From assembly GCF_030811595.1 (NCBI RefSeq), contig NZ_JAUSRB010000002.1, positions 3,100,001-3,164,000 on the forward strand: DNA of 64,000 nt, written 5' to 3'. Made by a program: the position numbers and the translations under genes. Shown here in pieces: positions 59,332-64,000 of this stretch. Within the stretch, counting starts at the first letter, position 1. Each line of letters opens with the position of its first letter. This DNA is from Streptosporangium brasiliense (lineage in GTDB: Bacteria > Actinomycetota > Actinomycetes > Streptosporangiales > Streptosporangiaceae). Below the pieces are notes generated by a model. The model searched no databases. It was not told the DNA's origin and saw only the letters and a list, made by a program, of their open reading frames with translations.

Positions 59332-61914
59332 GTGAGAGCAATCCGCAGGTTCACCGTCCGCACCGTCCTTCCTCCGGAGCTGGCCTCCCTCGGCGAGCTT
59401 GTGCACAATCTGCGCTGGTCATGGCATCCCGAGACGATCGACCTGTTCGCCGAGGTCGATCCGGTCGTCTGGGAGCGCGTAGGCCACGACCCCGTCGCCC
59501 TGCTCGGCGCGGTCGACGCGGGCCGGCTCCGCGAGCTGGCCGCCGACCGCCGTTTCCTGAGACGGGTCGCCGACGCGGCGGACGACCTCCGCGAATACAT
59601 GACCGCGCCGAGGTGGTACCAGACCATCCCCGACGCGCCCCGGGCCATCGCCTACTTCTCGCCCGAGTACGGCATCGCCGCGGCCCTGCCGCAATACTCC
59701 GGTGGGCTGGGCATCCTCGCCGGTGACCACCTGAAGACCGCCAGCGACCTCGGCGTGCCGATCCTGGCGGTCGGCCTGCTGTACCGGCACGGCTACTTCA
59801 CCCAGTCCCTGTCGCCCGAGGGCTGGCAGCTGGAGCACTATCCGTCCCTCGACCCCGGCGGACTGCCGCTGACCCTCCTGAAGGAGGAGGACGGCACGCC
59901 GGTGCGGATCGCCCTCGGCCTGCCCGAGGGGCGCGTCCTGCACGCCCAGATCTGGGTGGCCCAGGTGGGGCGGGTCCCGCTGCTGCTGCTCGACTCCGAC
60001 GTGGCCGAGAACGACACCGCCGCCCGTGACGTCACCGACCGCCTGTACGGCGGGGGCACCGACCACCGGCTGCTGCAGGAGCTGCTGCTGGGCGTCGGGG
60101 GCGTCCGCGCCATCCGGGCCTACTGCCGGGTGAGCGGCCATCCCGAGCCCGAGGTGTTCCACACCAACGAGGGGCACGCGGGCTTCCTGGGCCTGGAGCG
60201 CATCCGCGAGCTGACCGAGAGCAGGCTCTCCTTCGAGGAGGCCCTGGAGGCGGTCCGCGCCGGGACGGTCTTCACCACCCACACACCCGTCCCCGCGGGG
60301 ATCGACCGCTTCCCGGCCGAGATGATCGCCCGCCAGTTCGGCGGTGACAACGCGTGGCCCACGGTCCCGGTGGAGCGCATCCTGGCGCTCGGCGCCGAGG
60401 AGGAGCCGGGCAAGTTCAACATGGCCGCGATGGGCATGCGGCTGGCCCAGCGGGTCAACGGGGTCTCGGAGCTGCACGGCGCGGTCAGCCGGGAGATGTT
60501 CCAGGGGCTGTGGCCGGGCTTCGACGCCGAGGAGATCCCGATCGGCTCGATCACCAACGGCGTGCACGCGCCCAGCTGGGTCGGCCGCGAGATCATGGAG
60601 CTGGCGGGCAGGGAGCTGCCCACGCTGGTCGAGCGGGCCCAGGGCTGGGAGGGCGTCAACAAGATCTCCGACGCCGACATCTGGAGGATCCGCGGGCAGC
60701 TGCGCGGGCGGCTGGTCGAGGCCGCGCGCGAGCGGCTGCGCCGCTCCTGGATCGACCGGGGCGCCTCCCGCGCCGAGCTCGGCTGGATCGACGACGCCCT
60801 CGACCCCGACGTGCTGACCATCGGCTTCGCCCGCCGGGTCCCCTCCTACAAGCGGCTCACCCTGATGCTGAGCGATCCCGAGCGGCTGCGCGGGCTGCTG
60901 CTCGATCGGGACAAGCCGGTCCAGATCGTGATCGCGGGCAAGGCCCACCCCGCCGACGAGGGCGGCAAGAAGCTCATCCAGCAGATCGTGAAGTTCGCCG
61001 ACCGGGAGGACGTGCGGCACCGCATCGTCTTCCTGCCCGACTACGACATGGCCCTGGGGCAGCTGCTCGTCCAGGGCTCCGACGTGTGGATGAACAACCC
61101 GATCCGGCCGCTGGAGGCGAGCGGCACCTCCGGGATGAAAGCCGCGCTGAACGGCGGGCTCAACCTGTCCATCCGCGACGGATGGTGGGACGAGTGGTAC
61201 GACGGCACCAACGGCTGGGCCATCCCCACCGCCGACGGTGTCGCCGACCCCGACCGCCGTGACGAGCTGGAGGCCGGCGCGCTCTACGACCTGATCGAGC
61301 ACGAGGTGGCCGACCGGTTCTACGACCGCGCCTCCGACGGCCTGCCGCTGCGCTGGCTGGAGATGGTCCGGCACACCCTGACCTCCCTCGGCCCCAAGGT
61401 CCTGGCCGGCCGGATGCTCCGCGACTACGTGGTCGACCTCTACACCCCGGCGGCCAGGTCGGCGCGTGCCCTGGTGACCGACGGCTACGAGCCGGCCAAG
61501 AGCTTCGCCGCGTGGAAGCTGCGGGTGAGCCAGGCGTGGCCGGGGATCCGGGTCGAGCACGTGGAGGCCGCGAACCTGGGCGACGCCCCCGAGGTGGGGG
61601 CGGCCCTGGAGCTGCGGGCGACCATCGCCCTGGGTGAGCTGCAACCCCAGGACATCCGGGTCCAGGCCGCCTACGGCCTGGTCGGGCTCCATGACGAGCT
61701 GGTCGGCCCGGCCTACACGGACCTGACGCTGGAGGCGGACGGCGACGACGGCAAGGCGGTCTTCAGCGGCACCATCCCGCTGGACCGCACCGGGTCCTTC
61801 GGCTACACCGTCCGGGTCGTCCCCGACCACCCTCTCGTGGCCGCCCCCTCCGAGCTGGGTCTGGTGGCCGTTCCGGAGGAGCCGGCGGGCATGACCAACG
61901 GCACCCTGCGCTGA
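59332..61914 (+). CDS. glgP: alpha-glucan (maltodextrin/glycogen) phosphorylase
   Basis: This is an 860-residue GT35 phosphorylase of the long actinobacterial type with an N-terminal DUF3417 (LVHNLRWSWHPETIDLF). Key blocks are PQYSGGLGILAGDHLK, HTNEGHAGFLGLERI, FTTHTPVPAGIDRF, RRVPSYKRLTL and the pyridoxal-phosphate site EASGTSGMKAALNG with Lys603. It releases glucose-1-phosphate from alpha-1,4 glucan ends. GTG 59332 has only a weak ribosome site and a TAACTA-like -10 close by, so a leaderless start is possible. It is divergent from glgE-treS-mak, balancing synthesis and breakdown. Confidence 0.95.
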   Translation: MRAIRRFTVRTVLPPELASLGELVHNLRWSWHPETIDLFAEVDPVVWERVGHDPVALLGAVDAGRLRELAADRRFLRRVADAADDLREYMTAPRWYQTIPDAPRAIAYFSPEYGIAAALPQYSGGLGILAGDHLKTASDLGVPILAVGLLYRHGYFTQSLSPEGWQLEHYPSLDPGGLPLTLLKEEDGTPVRIALGLPEGRVLHAQIWVAQVGRVPLLLLDSDVAENDTAARDVTDRLYGGGTDHRLLQELLLGVGGVRAIRAYCRVSGHPEPEVFHTNEGHAGFLGLERIRELTESRLSFEEALEAVRAGTVFTTHTPVPAGIDRFPAEMIARQFGGDNAWPTVPVERILALGAEEEPGKFNMAAMGMRLAQRVNGVSELHGAVSREMFQGLWPGFDAEEIPIGSITNGVHAPSWVGREIMELAGRELPTLVERAQGWEGVNKISDADIWRIRGQLRGRLVEAARERLRRSWIDRGASRAELGWIDDALDPDVLTIGFARRVPSYKRLTLMLSDPERLRGLLLDRDKPVQIVIAGKAHPADEGGKKLIQQIVKFADREDVRHRIVFLPDYDMALGQLLVQGSDVWMNNPIRPLEASGTSGMKAALNGGLNLSIRDGWWDEWYDGTNGWAIPTADGVADPDRRDELEAGALYDLIEHEVADRFYDRASDGLPLRWLEMVRHTLTSLGPKVLAGRMLRDYVVDLYTPAARSARALVTDGYEPAKSFAAWKLRVSQAWPGIRVEHVEAANLGDAPEVGAALELRATIALGELQPQDIRVQAAYGLVGLHDELVGPAYTDLTLEADGDDGKAVFSGTIPLDRTGSFGYTVRVVPDHPLVAAPSELGLVAVPEEPAGMTNGTLR

Positions 61915-61939
61915 GCCGGGGACCGGCCGGCTGAGACCG

Positions 61940-61980
61940 GCGGGCCGGCCGGGGGAGCGGAAGTCCCCCGGCCGGCCCGC
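61940..61980. terminator. very strong bidirectional hairpin terminator
   Basis: 17-bp perfect arms (61940-61956 and 61964-61980, core GGGCCGGCCGGGGGA) enclose a 7-nt loop GCGGAAG, between glgP and the convergent amidase gene. Confidence 0.9.
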
Positions 61981-62006
61981 GGTCCCGCCGAGCCGTCCCG
62001 GGACGC

Positions 62007-63944
62007 TCAGGCGACGGAGACCACGACGTCGTCGGCCTTGACGAACATCACGCGGTGGCCGAACTGGATCTGGTAGTACTTCAGCTTCCCGCGGACCACC
62101 ACGTGCTGGGAGGCGTCGAAGGTCACCGCCCGGTAATACTCGCCCTGGGTGGCGAGGCCGAGGGTGTAGCGCTGGCCGGCGGAGAAGGTGTACTGCAGCG
62201 GTGTGATCGCCTGGACCGGCACGTTCGCCGGGTAGGCCTCCGGCTCCGGATAGGCCCTGCCGTACACCGGGACACTGGCCAGGCCCGGCTTGGGCGTCAC
62301 CACCAGGCCGCGCGAGGGGACCGCGGTGGGCTGGGCGGCGGGGTTGTGGAACCAGGCCTTCTGGCCGAGATACCAGATCGCCGTCCAGTCGCCCTGGCGC
62401 TCGGACACGGCGTAGCGCTGGCCGGTGTTGGCGCGGGCGCTGTGGTCGTAGACGCTGTAGAGCGAGTCACCGGTCGGGTGCTTGCCGATGTCCTTGACCA
62501 GCGGGGCGTCCTGGCGGGGCTCGGTGCGCAGCCAGATCGACGACGAGCCGTGCGGCGCGCAGTCGGCCGTGGGGTTCTTGCGGTCGCAGCCGTAGTAGTA
62601 GGGCTGGTTCTTGTCGTAGTCGGGCAGGATCATGACCGACTCCGCCTTCGGGCCGCCCGAGCCGTGCAGCGGCTTGCCGAGCAGGTCGAAGTAGTGCGCC
62701 CAGTTCCAGAAGGGGCCCGGGTCCTCGTGCATGCCGCGCACGGTGCTCGGCAGGGTACCCGGCACGTTGTCGTGGCCGATGATGTGCGCGCGGTCCAGCG
62801 GGACGCCGTGCCGCAGGGCCAGGTAGCGCACCAGCTTGGCCGAGGTGCGGTACATCGCCTCGGTGTACCAGGCGCCGCCCTCGCCGAGGAAGCCCTCGTG
62901 CTCCAGGCCGATCGACTTGGCGTTGACGTACCAGTTGCCGGCGTGCCAGGCGACGTCCTTGGTCTTGACGTGCTGGGCGATGTGACCGTCGCTGGAGCGC
63001 AGCGAGTAGTGCCAGCTCACGTAGGTGGGGTCCTGCACCAGCTTCAGGGAGGGGGCGAAGTAGCCCTCCATGTCGTGGATGACGATGTAGTCGACCTTCT
63101 GGTTCCGCGGCCGGTCGGACAGGTCGTGGTTGCCGTAGTCGTCGTCCGGCAGGGCCTGGTAGGGCGCCGGGACCCACTCGCAGGAGACCGTGGGCGGGCA
63201 CTCGACGCCGTCCCGGCGCGGCCGGTGCAGCCCGAGCTTGTCCAGCCACTTCTCGAACTTCTTCAGGCCGGGTACCGCGGCCAGGCCGACCCTCTGCCCG
63301 TCGTCGGTGACCCGCTCGGCGCCGCTCTGGATCGTGGTGTACACCTCGTCGGCGAAGAACTTGGCCGCCTCGGCCTCCTCCGCGCCCGAGTAGCGGGCCA
63401 CCGCGCCGTACCACTCTGCGGGGTCGGCGCTGAGCGGCGCGCCGAGCTGCTTCTGGTAGTCGGCCAGCAGAGCCGCGCCGCCGCGGATGTTCACGGCCGG
63501 GTCGGCGCGGAGCTGCTCGCGGCTCGCGCCGGTGAGCTCGGCGGCCTTCTCCAGGGTCTTGAGCGAGGTGGGGATCTCAGCCGGGGCCGGGGCCTTCCCG
63601 GTGACCGTGCGCGGCCGGCTCTCGTCGCCGCGGGGGTCCTCCTCGCCCTGGCCGTGGTGCTCGGCGGCGCCCTCGGTGACGAGCGCGGCGGCGTCGGTGA
63701 GGTGCATGGGGCCGAAGCCCGCGGAGTTGCTCGGCCGGCCCGCGTTGGCGTCCCAGCGTGACTCCAGGTAGGACACGCCGAGCAGGATGCTCTCGGGGAC
63801 GTCGTAGGCCTTGGCGGCCTCGGTGAAGGCCGCCTGCCGGTCGTCGGGGGCCGCCTGGGCGGCCGACGCCGGCTGTATGAGGGCAAGACCGCCGACGGCC
63901 ATGACGGCTGCGGCCGCCATGCGGAGCGGTGCGGATCGTTGCAT
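62007..63944 (-). CDS. secreted N-acetylmuramoyl-L-alanine amidase with transglycosylase-like N-terminal domain
   Basis: This is a 645-residue exported cell-wall hydrolase. A signal peptide (AAAAVMAVGGLALIQPASA) precedes a lysozyme-like region (about 30-220) with ILLGVSYLESRW and AGFGPMHLTD, resembling lytic transglycosylases. The Amidase_2/PGRP domain (about 280-430) has zinc and catalytic residues in IVIHDMEG, HYSLRSSDGHIAQHV, IGLEHEGF and HIIGHDNVPG. SH3-like C-terminal repeats follow (SSIWLRTEPRQDAPLV, GDWTAIWYLGQKAWFHN, and a further GRAYPEPEAYP unit). ATG 63944 has GAGGAG upstream. It cleaves the stem peptide from muramic acid; the N-terminal part may add glycan cleavage or only binding. 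Confidence 0.9.
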   Translation of the reverse strand: MQRSAPLRMAAAAVMAVGGLALIQPASAAQAAPDDRQAAFTEAAKAYDVPESILLGVSYLESRWDANAGRPSNSAGFGPMHLTDAAALVTEGAAEHHGQGEEDPRGDESRPRTVTGKAPAPAEIPTSLKTLEKAAELTGASREQLRADPAVNIRGGAALLADYQKQLGAPLSADPAEWYGAVARYSGAEEAEAAKFFADEVYTTIQSGAERVTDDGQRVGLAAVPGLKKFEKWLDKLGLHRPRRDGVECPPTVSCEWVPAPYQALPDDDYGNHDLSDRPRNQKVDYIVIHDMEGYFAPSLKLVQDPTYVSWHYSLRSSDGHIAQHVKTKDVAWHAGNWYVNAKSIGLEHEGFLGEGGAWYTEAMYRTSAKLVRYLALRHGVPLDRAHIIGHDNVPGTLPSTVRGMHEDPGPFWNWAHYFDLLGKPLHGSGGPKAESVMILPDYDKNQPYYYGCDRKNPTADCAPHGSSSIWLRTEPRQDAPLVKDIGKHPTGDSLYSVYDHSARANTGQRYAVSERQGDWTAIWYLGQKAWFHNPAAQPTAVPSRGLVVTPKPGLASVPVYGRAYPEPEAYPANVPVQAITPLQYTFSAGQRYTLGLATQGEYYRAVTFDASQHVVVRGKLKYYQIQFGHRVMFVKADDVVVSVA

Positions 63945-64000
63945 GGGGGTGCTCCTCGGCTGGGGGATCCGATGCAAGTCAGACTGCGAAGTTAAGATCG

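Overview
The window is very GC-rich, gene-dense and full of GTG starts, Sec-type signal peptides and secreted hydrolases. It also carries a GlgE maltosyltransferase pathway and an igr-like steroid/acyl-CoA cassette. Together these point to the chromosome of a soil or compost actinomycete, most probably a Streptosporangiales member (Streptosporangium/Nonomuraea/Thermomonospora-like). No rRNA, tRNA, insertion sequence, prophage or CRISPR array was seen. The long antisense open frames are codon-bias shadows of the genes described.

Layout. 1-2.4 kb: 3' end of a chsH2-chsH1-ltp2 cassette (acyl-CoA hydratase plus retro-aldolase), then a TrmB/LuxR-like regulator. 3.6-9.3 kb: a very large secreted subtilase and a tail-anchored sigma-factor-like protein. 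9.5-13 kb: a complete OpuC-type osmoprotectant ABC operon. 13-22 kb: two look-alike modules, each a CPxC flavoprotein of the thioredoxin-reductase/dithiol-oxidase family coupled by overlapping stop/start codons to an MFS exporter. One has a divergent XRE-cupin regulator and the other a divergent MerR regulator; a class A penicillin-binding protein and a flavin reductase lie between them. 22-30 kb: SppA, then two paralogous subtilases with a shared unclassified C-terminal domain flanking a GH18 chitinase. 30-33 kb: GlgB and a DUF4328 membrane protein. 33.5-36.2 kb: a MarR repressor divergent from YceI-pirin-GNAT, with three copies of one 12-bp dyad between them. 36-44 kb: an amine-oxidase-like secreted protein with an altered cofactor motif and its coupled partner, small regulators, an S1 protease and an anchored hypothetical protein. 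44-50.8 kb: an M14 carboxypeptidase with an inserted domain, and a three-gene operon (NmrA-like, MBL-NTF2, alpha/beta hydrolase) divergent from a LysR regulator. 51-53.5 kb: a DUF11 secreted protein and an MDR oxidoreductase-MerR operon with a textbook MerR promoter. 53.7-62 kb: maltokinase, TreS and GlgE in one operon, divergent from alpha-glucan phosphorylase. 62-64 kb: a cell-wall amidase with a transglycosylase-like N-terminal region.

How the genes work together. TreS and Mak turn trehalose into maltose and then maltose-1-phosphate. GlgE polymerises it, GlgB (25 kb away) branches the glucan, and GlgP degrades it. Together with OpuC uptake this gives linked handling of compatible solutes and storage glucan. 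The subtilases, S1 and M14 peptidases and chitinase form an extracellular degradation set. Several small regulator-plus-oxidoreductase units (MarR/YceI/pirin, MerR/MDR, LysR/NmrA, and the two flavoprotein/MFS units) look like redox, electrophile or antibiotic response cassettes.

The items most worth a second look are the twin flavoprotein-MFS modules, the shared C-terminal domain of the two subtilases, the altered amine oxidase pair, the tail-anchored sigma-like protein, the triple MarR operator, and three tandem-repeat tracts, two of them with the same 26-bp period at convergent gene ends.
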